Positions 55,140 to 64,000 of a DNA stretch of 64,000 nt are shown piece by piece. Position 1 is the first letter of the stretch. Each line of letters opens with the position of its first letter. A model generated the notes under the pieces. The model did not search any database. It was not told the origin of the DNA and saw only the letters and a list, made by a program, of their open reading frames with translations. This DNA is from Halocafeteria seosinensis (lineage: Eukaryota > Sar > Bigyra > Bicosoecida), in contig LVLI01000321.1 in assembly GCA_001687465.1 (NCBI GenBank), positions 1-64,000 on the forward strand. The letters run 5' to 3'. Both the position numbers and the translations under genes were made by a program.

Positions 55140-56647
55140 AAACGTAGAAGTAAGTACAATTGTAAATTACGAATCCCCCAACCAGTGTGCAAGTGCTGTC
55201 GATTCCGCGTCACCAAGCGCTAGCTTCGGGTAGTGAACGTCAGGCGGTAACTTTGCTAAGTTCACTCCACTAATTGACGTTGCGGACTAAGTTTTTGTAC
55301 AACTTCTCATGTGAGAATGTAGATCATGCTTGATAATATACTGCGGAAAATTCGTTGCTTTACACAGTCCCTCTGCACGGTCCTTTAACTCGGCCCGTAT
55401 TAGGTGGTATCTAGGCCTCCATGCAACTGAGTGTCCATCAGTTTGGTAATCACTTACCTTTTGTATCTCAATACAAAATGGTTACAGATACCATAACTGT
55501 AAAATGATGCAAACAGGGTGTGGCGGCAGCTCAAGAATGATTGCTATAATGATTTACGTCGCACTATATTTGCACCCTGCGTAGTTCTGGTTGTCGCGAC
55601 CAGAACAACGTGCCTGCTGATTCCAACTATATCATATCGAAGACGATGCTAATTAACAGAAATTGATGTGTGAAATCATGTGGATGCAAGTGCAATGACC
55701 AAGAAGGCATGCAAGGATGATGGAGTCACATGGGTCCGAGTCGCACTCCATGCAACTCCATCACGTGCGCACTTCACAGAAGAGTTCTGCGCATTAGTTG
55801 ACGCAAGGACGGTAGAGGATGGCAGAATTAGCAGTTGCGAGTGATCATGGCTCTCCTGAATGCCTGGGATCTCGTGTGAAGTTGCCAATAACTGTGAAGG
55901 TGAGCTGGAAACACACCTGGAAGTTTATGTCGCATTCGACACCTACATTATCTGGAGGATATTACCCACACTTAAACAGGATTCAATTGTTTATTTTTTT
56001 CCATTTCACTGGCGGGACAAGAGGTTGACTTTCGCTATTTTGGTTAGAGTGTAACCACTGGACTATACTTTATGCAATTTACTGTTCCAGGACGCGAAGT
56101 GACGAAATTATGTGCGCATCCTGAGGTCAGAAAACTAGTTTAAATCTACGCGGCCCTTGGTCCCAGGATTGCGCACAGTGTACAACAAATTCTAGCGTGG
56201 CCTTTTTCGAATCTAAAACGTACGGATTGCACTCTATCACAAGGACGTCGCTCCAAGGCTGACACTGAACCCTGGTAAAAACAGTACGTGTTTTTGGTGA
56301 CAAACACCAACACAGTCTACTTGTTTCCTGCAATGTTATCTCAGATGCTTGCCCGACTTTGTGTCATGTAGTAGGGTATTTACCAACACTGCAACGGGGT
56401 GTAACGCTACCATTACCGTTCCATTTCCTGGGAAGCTCAGCGCTGGGACGATTGGCACAACTTGCATAGCAAATTATTGGTAGCAACGGAAGAACCACGA
56501 GGATACTTTTTTCCGAGTATCGCTATACCTGTGGGCCATTACGGGCCGATAGTATCGGTGGCTCTTAACCGAAGCAAAATCTGAGGCTTGCCTGGCATCG
56601 CTGCGTTCAGGAGTCACACTGCCGCAGCAGAAGAATGAACCGGGGCT
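55140..56647. other. Long intergenic stretch, no gene seen
   Basis: About 1.5 kb with only short ORFs and no recognised domain or RNA gene. It separates the stop of the pseudokinase gene (+) from the stop of the GYF gene (-). A small gene may be missed. Confidence 0.45.
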
Positions 56648-58382
56648 TCAATTAGTATCATCATGATGAGGGGGCACTACATAGTTCCCTTCTTCGACTG
56701 CCTGTGTGTAGACATGTGCCCAGTTTTCAGGGTAATCGAAAACAGTTTCATCGTCAAACAGACGATTCAATGGCACGAAATACTTAAATTGGGGCTGAAT
56801 GTGCTTAATGGGTATGCTTCGGGGCAAGAAATCATTATCATACCACTCCAGCATTTGGATAGTCGAAAAGGGGCCTTGGACAGCACCAGCGTCATCAATA
56901 TAGTACCATTCCGGTTGATCGTCACTAGCAACGGAAGCATCATCATCTGCTACATCTTGCTCTCCGACATCAGGTACTTCGTGACGCACTCGATCAACTG
57001 TCTCTTGATAGACATCTTCATGCTCTCCGTCGGCATCCACAGAATAGGCCGCTTCATACTCTCGATCGGCACTCATTGAATGTTCGTTCTGCCCTCCATC
57101 AGCACTTCCTTGATAGGCGTTGTTTTGCTCTCGATTGGCAATCCCTTGATAGGTTCCATCATGTTCCCGATAGCAACTTTTTCGATACCCCTCATCATGC
57201 TCTCGATCGCCACTTCTTTGATACGTCTCATCACGCTCTCGATCGGCACTCCCTTGATACACCTGGTCATGCTCTCGATCGGCACTCGCTTGATAGGCTT
57301 CCCTATTACCACCACCAACACTTCCTTGGGTGGCTTTATCATGCTCTCGATCGATACTCCCTTGGTAGGTCTCGTCCTTCTCTCCATCGACCCTCCCTTG
57401 GCTAGGTAAGCCGTTTCGCTGTAACGCCTCGGAAGGCTCCGTTTCAATTTCAATCCGCACCTCATTATTTTCCGTTTCCCCGGTTGTCTCATCTTCAACT
57501 GCTGCAACTCCATTTTCCATGTCCTCATAGAATTCGGAAGCTGCTTCCATCATATCCTCTAGTGTCACATATTGCTGCCAGCCAGCGTGCGAAAGGAGAA
57601 GGTCTTTCTTCCAAAAGTATCCGGCATTGTACCATGAAGTAATTTGTTTCGATGAAAATGGGCCTTGCCTCTCATTGTTTGCATCAACAAAGTACCACTC
57701 GTCTCCTCTACTAAAGTATACCTCCATTGCCTTTGCATAAGCCCGAAGAGTGGACGGGTTGATCTGTTTGGTCATACTCTCACTATCCAGCAAGTTACCT
57801 GCTTCGTTCATCAAATCCTCATAGTGGTGTACATAACAGCCGCATAAAATTGCAAAATGATCAACATACCCGCCGCTGCCGCATCGATTCCAATTTGCTG
57901 GGCGCGGTTAGCTTCGTCCTTTGGGATAAACGCTAAGTCCTTGTCAGCAAAGACTTGGTCCAAATTGCTGAACCCCTTCCCTGTCGTATCGACTTCCTCT
58001 CCATTGGCTTCGTCGACTTCTTGTACAAGTATAGGGCCTTGTGCAAAATAGCCTGCTTCGTACCAATGTCTCATTTGTTCCCATGTAAAGGGTCCTTCGA
58101 TCTGCATTCCAATCACGGGAGGGAGGGACCAGATGCATCGGGACGGCGTTTTAGCTAGTCAGATTGCCAGTTCGTGCTTACCTTGGCAAAATACCATTTC
58201 GGAGGAGGCCGCTCCTGTTGTATGTGAGCACTATAGCCTCGGAAACAGTTCTGACACAGAGTTCTCCTCCATTGGTTGGGGACGAAATTCTGACAAGCTT
58301 CGACATCGCTGAAGACAGATACATCGTACGTTTGGTTTCCCTGGCGACTGGCATCTCGTGTGCTCTTTCCCACCTGTGCCAT
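56648..58382 (-). CDS. Triple-GYF-domain protein with zinc-binding N-terminus
   Basis: Three exons, 58182-58382, 57870-58101 and 56648-57798, give 527 residues. Near the N-terminus is CQNFVPNQWRRTLCQNCF..H, a small Cys3-His-type metal-binding motif. GYF domain 1 (KWYFAK joined to IEGPFTWEQMRHWYEAGYF) spans the first intron. GYF 2 is EWYFVDANNERQGPFSSKQI..WYNAGYF. GYF 3 is EWYYIDDAGAVQGPFSTIQM..WY, with a changed end (DNDFL). GYF domains bind proline-rich peptides and occur in splicing and mRNA-decay factors. Between GYF 2 and 3 lie about seven 12-13-residue repeats on the pattern ADREHDxxYQGS, visible in the DNA at about 57075-57380. Function is inferred only as a peptide-binding adaptor. Confidence 0.85.
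57075..57380. repeat. Tandem 36-39 bp coding repeats in the GYF gene
   Basis: Units containing ctctcgatcg(g/c)cac and ccttgata(g/c) recur about every 36-39 bp and encode REHDxxYQGS-like peptides on the minus strand. About seven or eight copies are present, with decay at both ends. Confidence 0.75.
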
Positions 58383-58807
58383 GATACTTGTAGAAGTGTC
58401 CTGGAGACTGAACAGAGTCGTAGGAGAGAAGGAATCAGCGGCCGTTTACCCGTGCGAGGTCAAGTTCAGTTCAAGTTACAGGCAATTCGTGCGTCCACAG
58501 GAAGGCTGGGTCGTGCCAGTAGCTACCCCATTATCAAGGGGAAAAGAAAAATGGACATGCTTTTAGTAAGTGGTATCAACACTGGAATCGGTAAATCATG
58601 CATTGCATACAGGACAAGGAAACAAAATCCCGTGAGTCAACTTTACGGTCGCAGGAAGTTCCCCTTCTATAGTTGGTTTCCTTCCTCAGAGATTTGCCGC
58701 CATATATTATATGGCTCATATGTTGTAATGACTGTAGATGCATACTGTGGACGATTTGTGCTAATCAGAAATGGTTTGGCTCACACTCAATAAACACAAA
58801 AATGAAA
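58383..58807. other. Intergenic 5' of the GYF gene
   Basis: Open frames occur on the + strand here but overlap the antisense of the GYF first exon and have no domain. No other feature is seen apart from the tRNA terminator at its right edge. Confidence 0.4.
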
Positions 58808-58879
58808 GGGCTCCTCCGGGAATCGAACCCGGGACCACTCGCACCCGAAGCGAGTATCATACCACTAGACCAAGGAGCC
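58808..58879 (-). tRNA. tRNA-Pro, anticodon CGG
   Basis: The minus strand folds as a standard 72-base tRNA. The acceptor stem is GGCTCCT/AGGAGCC with discriminator C. The A box is TGGTCTAGTGG and the B box GGTTCGAATCC. The anticodon stem is ctcgc/gcgag around loop TTCGGGT, giving anticodon CGG (reads CCG, proline). There is no intron. A TTTTT run at 58798-58802 (complement) just past the 3' end fits a Pol III terminator. The CCA end is not encoded, as usual in eukaryotes. Confidence 0.96.
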
Positions 58880-59126
58880 ACAGTCAGCACTACTAGCCCA
58901 AATTGTGAATGCCTTGAAGTATCTATAAAAGGCGGGTGATATCGTTGAAGTTGCCACACAGCAAGGGAGTCAGTGGCATTGGGGCTGTCTATTACCCTCT
59001 ACTATGCACTGATTCAGAGAATAAATCGCCTTTGTTAGGTTAATTTTCATATGTGTATCATAACGTAAGCTTGAAGGCGCTGTATGCGCGTTAATAGAGG
59101 TGTTTAGAAGATTTAGTTGAAGAAGA

Positions 59127-62021
59127 ATGAGTGCCTCCAATACTTCCTCATCAACTTCCATTTCTTCCGAATATAGTGCTCTAGACAGCGCTATACAGCA
59201 CGAACTACATCAGAATACTCAGGGCGAAGCAACAGGACATGGTGCTGTCATTGATCCCCTGTTCCAGCAAATCATACAGACGACAAAAGCTGCGAATAAG
59301 CTCAAGAAGTCCTTCACCAAGCATGATAATGACGATGATAACGATGACGAGCAAGAACAGGTGGCAAATGAGATTTTAGATACGGTATCGCATTTAATGA
59401 ACCAGTTCAAGCCCTCCAGTGGAGCATCTACGATCCAAGAGTACGCGGAACGATGTCACGAGAGCGAAGGATTTGACCATGTGCGCGATATATTGGATTT
59501 AATGTTGGAAGCTGCTGATTTTTATTTGGATCAAGCGAAAGGTCATGATGTGAATAAGCAAGTCTCAATGGTCCAGGAGCAACTTTTGTCAGCGGCTCGC
59601 TCTTCAACACCGAACGGCAAGAAGTCCGGTTCTTCGGGAAAGAAGCAGCAGAGTCTACAGCAAGCTATAGAGAGCAGTCAACACGTTGACAAGCCTCAAG
59701 ACTACTTCCGAGATGCTCCTGTTGATAATCGACGGCTACCGTTCATTCCGAAGTTGCAGTCAAATGCTGAAAAATACAACGCGCTTCAGCCTCTTAAAAG
59801 CTGGACGGTGCCTGATGTGCAGGAGGGGGACGAATGGGAATCAGCTCCACATCCCTATGAATATGAGATACAAGAGTTTATGAGGTCTGGATACCCTGAA
59901 AGGATGACTCAGAAGGTAACCGAAAGACCATTCCAAACGATGGAGGATACGGAATTAGAAGACGTAACTACCGTCAACAAGGTTCATGAAATGCTGGAGG
60001 AGTTGGAAGATAGGAATGTACAGGAAATTGCTATAGATCTGGAGGCGCACTCGTTGAGAACCTTCCAAGGATTTGTCTGTCTAATGCAAGTCTCGACGAG
60101 AGGTAAAGACTACCTTGTAGATACTCTCGTGTTACGGGAGCATATGCACGTGCTAAACAGAGTTTTTACTGACCCGACAAAAGTCAAAGTACTTCACGGC
60201 TGTGACTCGGACGTCGTATGGTTGCAACGGGATTTTGGTTTGTACTTGGTCAATGTATTTGATACCGGTCAAGCAGCACGTGTCCTCGGCTACAAAAGTC
60301 TTGGACTTGCGTATCTTTTGGAGACATTCTGCAACATTGATGTGGACAAGTCACATCAATTAGCAGACTGGAGGCAAAGACCATTACCAGAAGAGCTGCG
60401 GACGTACGCCCGACAAGATACGCATTACCTTCTTGATATAATGGACAGACTAAAGAACTTAATTATCCAAAAGGATCATGGAAAGACAACCTTATTGACA
60501 CAGGTTCTTGACGCAAGCAACAAGTTGACCCTTAAGCGCTATGAAAAGGAACAATTCCGCGAAGACGACTGGAAAAACCTTGCGGTAAAACTGGGGTTAC
60601 AAATACCCCCGGAGATGCTGGGAGCATCAAATGGCAATGACTCTTCCTCGTCTGCTTCGGCATCAAGTCCTTCTAGGGGGATTCGCTCGGCACATCCGCA
60701 ACAGTTGTCAAACGAGCAAGCGCGAGTGTTTGCTGCTTTATTTGAATGGAGGGACCGAATGGCTCGGGAGGAAGACGAAAGTGTACAGTATACTCTCTCT
60801 AGACGAGCACTTGTGCGTCTGAGTAGGGAAATGCCTACAAATATGCGAGAGCTATCGAAGTGCTGTAATCCTCTACCCCCGCTTGTTAGAAAACACAGCA
60901 GTGAGCTGTTAATAACCATTAGGAAGGCGAAACAAAATGAATCGACGATGACTGTTCCCCGCTACCGTGCGAGAACGAGTGCCACTGAAAAGTGTCACAA
61001 CGGAGATGGAAATGTTGTTTCGGGGAACTCGCGAAAACAAGAGGCTCCACAATCGGGACGTCACGGGGCCAGTGTAGCGAAACAGGTAATAAATCCTACG
61101 ATTGTGAAGGGTGAGGATGCCAGCCGCGGCAGGAAGGAAACGACGGCACTGATAGATACTCACCACCTCTTTCCCGACATTGAGACTGCACCTACCCATA
61201 ACCGCCTATATGTTCCCAAGATTTCGGCAGGAGAAGGAACTGATGCTGTTCAAAGTAATACCCACGTAACATTCTTGAGGAGCCCCGCAAGCTCCAGAGG
61301 AATGGTGGACATTTTTCAGTCTCCAAGTTCACCCTCCAAACAAGAGGATTGTCGCGCTCAGGAAATAAGGCAGGAGTTGGCTTCGAAGAACCTATTTTCG
61401 TTTACGGTACCTTTCGTTCAGGACACCGCTGATAGTGACGAGGACGAGGAGATTGAAGGGACTGAAGAGACTGGCTCGTCCAAGAGTCTAGAGCATAGCG
61501 ACCATGCAGGCGAAGCCAGTGGCAATAGTGACAAGGTGTCACATTTCCTGAATGGCAAAGGTAACACGAATGAAGATTCAGAGGAAGACGACAATGTTGA
61601 AGACGCGGAGAAACAAGCATCCTCGGGTATGCAAAACGAGGAAGAGACTGACTTGCCACAGAGTCTCGTCTCTCAATACAACTTGAATTCTCGTGGTAAG
61701 AAAAAACGAGCTCGACGCAAGAAGAACCAAAAACGGATAAGAGAGACAGGAAATGATTCTGCTTCCCAGCAATCCAAAAACCAGTCTACAGAGCAAGAAA
61801 CTCCTGAGCAACTATCTTCCAGCAGCAACATTGTTGCCGACTCAGCCAAGGTAAATCATCTCCTCGGTGGAGCTGAAAGCCTTAGTGCCAAGAGTGTGAG
61901 AGACGCGGGGAAGTCTCGTAAGTTGAATAACGTATATACAGTGGGTGGAGTCGAAAAGACTCAAAACAAATCGTCAAAGAAAGCCAAGCGAGGCAAGAAG
62001 AATCAAAGGCGAGCGAAGTAG
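59127..62021 (+). CDS. RRP6: Exosome exoribonuclease RRP6/EXOSC10
   Basis: A single 964-residue exon. Residues about 35-180 form the PMC2NT region, which binds the cofactor Rrp47. Residues about 300-455 form the DEDD-Y 3'-5' exonuclease: IAIDLEAHS (D, E), VLHGCDSDVVWLQRDF (D) and YARQDTHYLLDI (D and Y). The HRDC domain follows near 535-610 (ALFEWRDRMAREEDESVQYTLSRRALVRL). The last 350 residues are disordered and end in a lysine-rich stretch (KSSKKAKRGKKNQRRAK), as in other RRP6 proteins. It trims and degrades nuclear RNA (5.8S rRNA, snoRNA, cryptic transcripts) with the exosome. All catalytic residues are present. Confidence 0.95.
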   Translation: MSASNTSSSTSISSEYSALDSAIQHELHQNTQGEATGHGAVIDPLFQQIIQTTKAANKLKKSFTKHDNDDDNDDEQEQVANEILDTVSHLMNQFKPSSGASTIQEYAERCHESEGFDHVRDILDLMLEAADFYLDQAKGHDVNKQVSMVQEQLLSAARSSTPNGKKSGSSGKKQQSLQQAIESSQHVDKPQDYFRDAPVDNRRLPFIPKLQSNAEKYNALQPLKSWTVPDVQEGDEWESAPHPYEYEIQEFMRSGYPERMTQKVTERPFQTMEDTELEDVTTVNKVHEMLEELEDRNVQEIAIDLEAHSLRTFQGFVCLMQVSTRGKDYLVDTLVLREHMHVLNRVFTDPTKVKVLHGCDSDVVWLQRDFGLYLVNVFDTGQAARVLGYKSLGLAYLLETFCNIDVDKSHQLADWRQRPLPEELRTYARQDTHYLLDIMDRLKNLIIQKDHGKTTLLTQVLDASNKLTLKRYEKEQFREDDWKNLAVKLGLQIPPEMLGASNGNDSSSSASASSPSRGIRSAHPQQLSNEQARVFAALFEWRDRMAREEDESVQYTLSRRALVRLSREMPTNMRELSKCCNPLPPLVRKHSSELLITIRKAKQNESTMTVPRYRARTSATEKCHNGDGNVVSGNSRKQEAPQSGRHGASVAKQVINPTIVKGEDASRGRKETTALIDTHHLFPDIETAPTHNRLYVPKISAGEGTDAVQSNTHVTFLRSPASSRGMVDIFQSPSSPSKQEDCRAQEIRQELASKNLFSFTVPFVQDTADSDEDEEIEGTEETGSSKSLEHSDHAGEASGNSDKVSHFLNGKGNTNEDSEEDDNVEDAEKQASSGMQNEEETDLPQSLVSQYNLNSRGKKKRARRKKNQKRIRETGNDSASQQSKNQSTEQETPEQLSSSSNIVADSAKVNHLLGGAESLSAKSVRDAGKSRKLNNVYTVGGVEKTQNKSSKKAKRGKKNQRRAK

Positions 62022-62794
62022 ACAAGATACTCGCTGGATCAGTATGAGAATCTCTCAAGAGGTACAGCGTTGCACGATAGTACGGAGGATGAACTTCCTT
62101 TTGAGAAAACATTAGAATAAAATGTTGATCAAACGAGGAAGTTTGCATTTGAGTAGAAGTTACACTAAAACGGAAGTCATACAGTAGTTCGTCAATTCCA
62201 CTCAAGAGTAGCTCAGTGAAGGAAGGATGTCAAGGCAGCAAGATGGAATCGCATTATGATTTATGAACTTATAGATATTATAGAGAAATGCGAAACTAAG
62301 AAATAGCTTGCTTCCTCGAGTACCAAAAAAATACATCCTGATTCCTGTACCGGGCTGTTGTCCCGGACCTTGGGCGCCAAAAAATTCCAAGTTCCTTTTG
62401 TTATAAGTGTTGTTACCGATTGTTGCATGTTTTCTTTGGCACCGTATTTCACTTCTTTCAGTGACTGACAAGTCCATGAATTCCTGTGTGAGTAGGTGGC
62501 ATTGAATAGCTCGATAGAAAAGCAAGGACACACGTTAGTCGATTCAAGATGAACGTAGATAACACAATACGAGACGACAGGAGATCCACGAGGGTAAGTG
62601 AGGAAACTGAATAATATAGAGCAATTCAGACGGGTGAAATAGCGGTGAAAGTGGCTCGAAATACGCGGCATATCGACGTTGGAACCCGATGTCGTAAACG
62701 GCCAGGTGTCGGAATATTCCATATACACTGCTTCTTGATGATTTTAGCGCACTCGAACTTAATGAGATGGTTATGTCATCTTTCATCTATTGGT
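62022..62794. other. Intergenic, no gene seen
   Basis: This is the 3' flank of RRP6 and the 5' flank of the JUPITER-like gene. ORFs of up to 155 codons on the minus strand lack recognisable domains. No RNA gene is seen. Confidence 0.4.
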
Positions 62795-63258
62795 ATGACT
62801 CAATGGCCGCAGGTATCGCAAGCTCCTGGAGGCAAAACATCGATAAACCTGTTTGGCGGCGATCACGACGAAAAACTGCTGGGCAGCGAACAACAGCATA
62901 AGGAAGAAAATGTGGCCCCTAAACCAACAGAGAGAGCAGCTCCCGGATACAAGGAAATGGATAACTCCAAGGAGAATGCCACACCTCAAGAGCATGAAGG
63001 CTCCATGGCCCGTCCTAAAGAACCTGTACCAACTGGGGAAATGGTGGAACCGCCTTCCAATACGGAATTATCAAGTAATAACTTTGCTAGTGGTGGACAT
63101 CAAAACTCAGGTACGGAAAACTATTTTATAAGGCGTTGGCTCGAATGTCTTTGGAATTGACTCTCTATGAGCCCTTTGCAGGCAACTATATCACAGGACG
63201 TCCTACAAGCCGTCGGATTCAACCTCCTGGGGGCTCCTCTTCGATTGTCTTGGGATAA
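62795..63258 (+). CDS. JUPITER/SPIRAL1-like microtubule-associated protein
   Basis: Two exons, 62795-63110 and 63182-63258, give 130 residues starting MTQWPQVSQAPGG. An N-terminal PGG motif (APGGKTSINLFGGDHDE) resembles both SPIRAL1 (APGGGSSL.YLFG) and JUPITER/HN1 (PPGGGSN.SLGF). The middle has SSNNFASGGHQNSG, joined across the intron to NYITGRPTSRR, like the SPIRAL1 segment GQNTGNFITDRPSTK. The C-terminus is PPGGSSSIVLG, very close to the JUPITER end PPGGKSSLVLG. Known members bind microtubules (plant cortical arrays, animal spindle). The choice of ATG is the first one at the start of the conserved part; the frame is open upstream. Confidence 0.8.
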
Positions 63259-63814
63259 GAGCTGAGTGTAGTACAGTACCCGAATTTCTCCCAGCAACTT
63301 AAAGGTTTTGGTTGTGTAGGAAGTTCCCGTGGTAAAGGCAGAATATGGTTCCGGATAGAGAATCCAGCCTGATGGAAGATTGTTGCCGTCTTGCATAATA
63401 AACAAACTGAATGTCGATACCGGTATCTCTTCTACTCCCCGGGTGTGGTATCACTGCTATTATACCATAGCATGGTCTCGTCCAATGCACGCACGGTTTT
63501 TTCCCCCTTTTTCTTACCGACTTGACTTCCGTCTTGAAGTTGAAACGGAGTCTCCGGGCTCCGGAGACAGAAGGCTCGGAGCAAAGTTTCGAAACGAGTG
63601 GTGGTCCTGGCCTCTATACAGGGCCACAGAGCCAGGATGCTCTAGATAGATCATTTTATTCTCCAGTGTTGTTTGCCGCCACTCAGTAAACAAGTTGTGA
63701 GCTTATTGAATAGCTATCTTGATAGAGGTTTATCGAAATAAACCCAATAAGTTGAACGGAAAATAGCTAAAAAGTGGATATTTTTCACATTTTGCCCTCC
63801 CAGTTTCAGCCAAG
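63259..63814. other. Intergenic with a perfect hairpin
   Basis: No gene is seen. A perfect inverted repeat, gtctccgg-gct-ccggagac, lies at 63550-63568. The right part is the promoter region of the U-box gene. Confidence 0.5.
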
Positions 63815-64000
63815 ATGTCTGCTCCTTTGACTGCCCCCACCAATGTCGATGAAACTGCCACTGGTGGTCCCTCGTCGTCCCCACCTGTGGTAGTGTCCAC
63901 GGAGAACGAGGAGGTCCAATATCCCGATTCGTGGAATTGTCCAATCCTCTTGACCCTCATGAGAGATCCAGTGATTGGACCCGATGGAATCACCTATGAA
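63815..64000 (+). CDS. U-box domain protein (start only)
   Basis: The ATG at 63815 opens a frame that runs off the window after 62 codons. A polar N-terminus is followed by DSWNCPILLTLMRDPVIGPD and GITYE, the first half of a U-box (CPI...LMxDPVIxxDGxTYE). U-box proteins are E3 ubiquitin ligases that dock E2 enzymes. The rest, including any repeats or kinase domain, lies outside. Confidence is high for the domain and low for the precise family. Confidence 0.85.
   Translation, partial: MSAPLTAPTNVDETATGGPSSSPPVVVSTENEEVQYPDSWNCPILLTLMRDPVIGPDGITYE

Noticed and set aside
1-64000. CRISPR arrays, operons or bacterial-type systems
   Set aside because: There are no spaced direct-repeat arrays, and the genes have spliceosomal introns, so prokaryotic features do not apply.

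Overview
The window is nuclear DNA of a eukaryote. Genes are dense and lie on both strands. Most are broken by short GT-AG introns of about 60-80 bp, and there is an intron-free tRNA-Pro gene with a normal A and B box. A PLK4-type kinase and a JUPITER/SPIRAL1-type microtubule protein suggest a protist or alga that makes centrioles or basal bodies, but the species cannot be named from the sequence. Single N bases at 14671 and 27775 suggest a draft assembly.

Layout. 1-930: non-LTR reverse-transcriptase relic interrupted by two inverted copies of a short element. 2.7-4.0 kb: VIT/CCC1 metal transporter (-). 4.3-6.9 kb: SF2 helicase (-). 7.4-9.7 kb: SOAT/DGAT1-type acyltransferase (-). 10.6-13.1 kb: SulP/SLC26 anion transporter (+). 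13.5-14.9 kb: SUMO-like domain joined to a 2OG dioxygenase, with a frame break. 15.5-19.5 kb: IPI1/TEX10 ribosome-biogenesis factor (+). 19.7-20.8 kb: PH-domain coiled-coil protein (-). 21.5-24.4 kb: orphan polytopic membrane protein (+). 24.7-25.9 kb: opine-dehydrogenase family enzyme (-). 26.1-32.4 kb: telomere-like tract and a 14-exon full-length PDR-type ABCG transporter (+) bracketed by copies of one dispersed repeat. 33.1-36.5 kb: telobox Myb protein (+). 36.5-39.6 kb: PLK4-like kinase (-). 40.1-41.3 kb: possible small membrane protein and SEC11 signal peptidase (-). 41.6-43.5 kb: TPR protein with a possible mitochondrial presequence (-). 43.5-50.7 kb: repeat-rich stretch with a secreted GLUG-like repeat protein and decayed duplicates. 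50.7-55.1 kb: a kinase and a pseudokinase arranged head to head. 56.6-58.4 kb: triple-GYF protein (-). 58.8 kb: tRNA-Pro(CGG). 59.1-62.0 kb: RRP6/EXOSC10 exoribonuclease (+). 62.8-63.3 kb: JUPITER/SPIRAL1-like protein (+). 63.8 kb to the end: start of a U-box protein (+).

Most genes are unrelated housekeeping functions, as is usual for eukaryotic gene order. Two groups are worth linking. The RNA/ribosome factors are IPI1 and RRP6. The telomere-related features are the telobox protein and a degenerate telomere-like tract about 7 kb away. The exon joins were chosen because they keep the reading frame and restore conserved motifs (for example FYEDWWN in the acyltransferase, VAVK in the kinase, the Walker A in the ABC transporter and the end of SEC11). 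They are predictions without transcript support.
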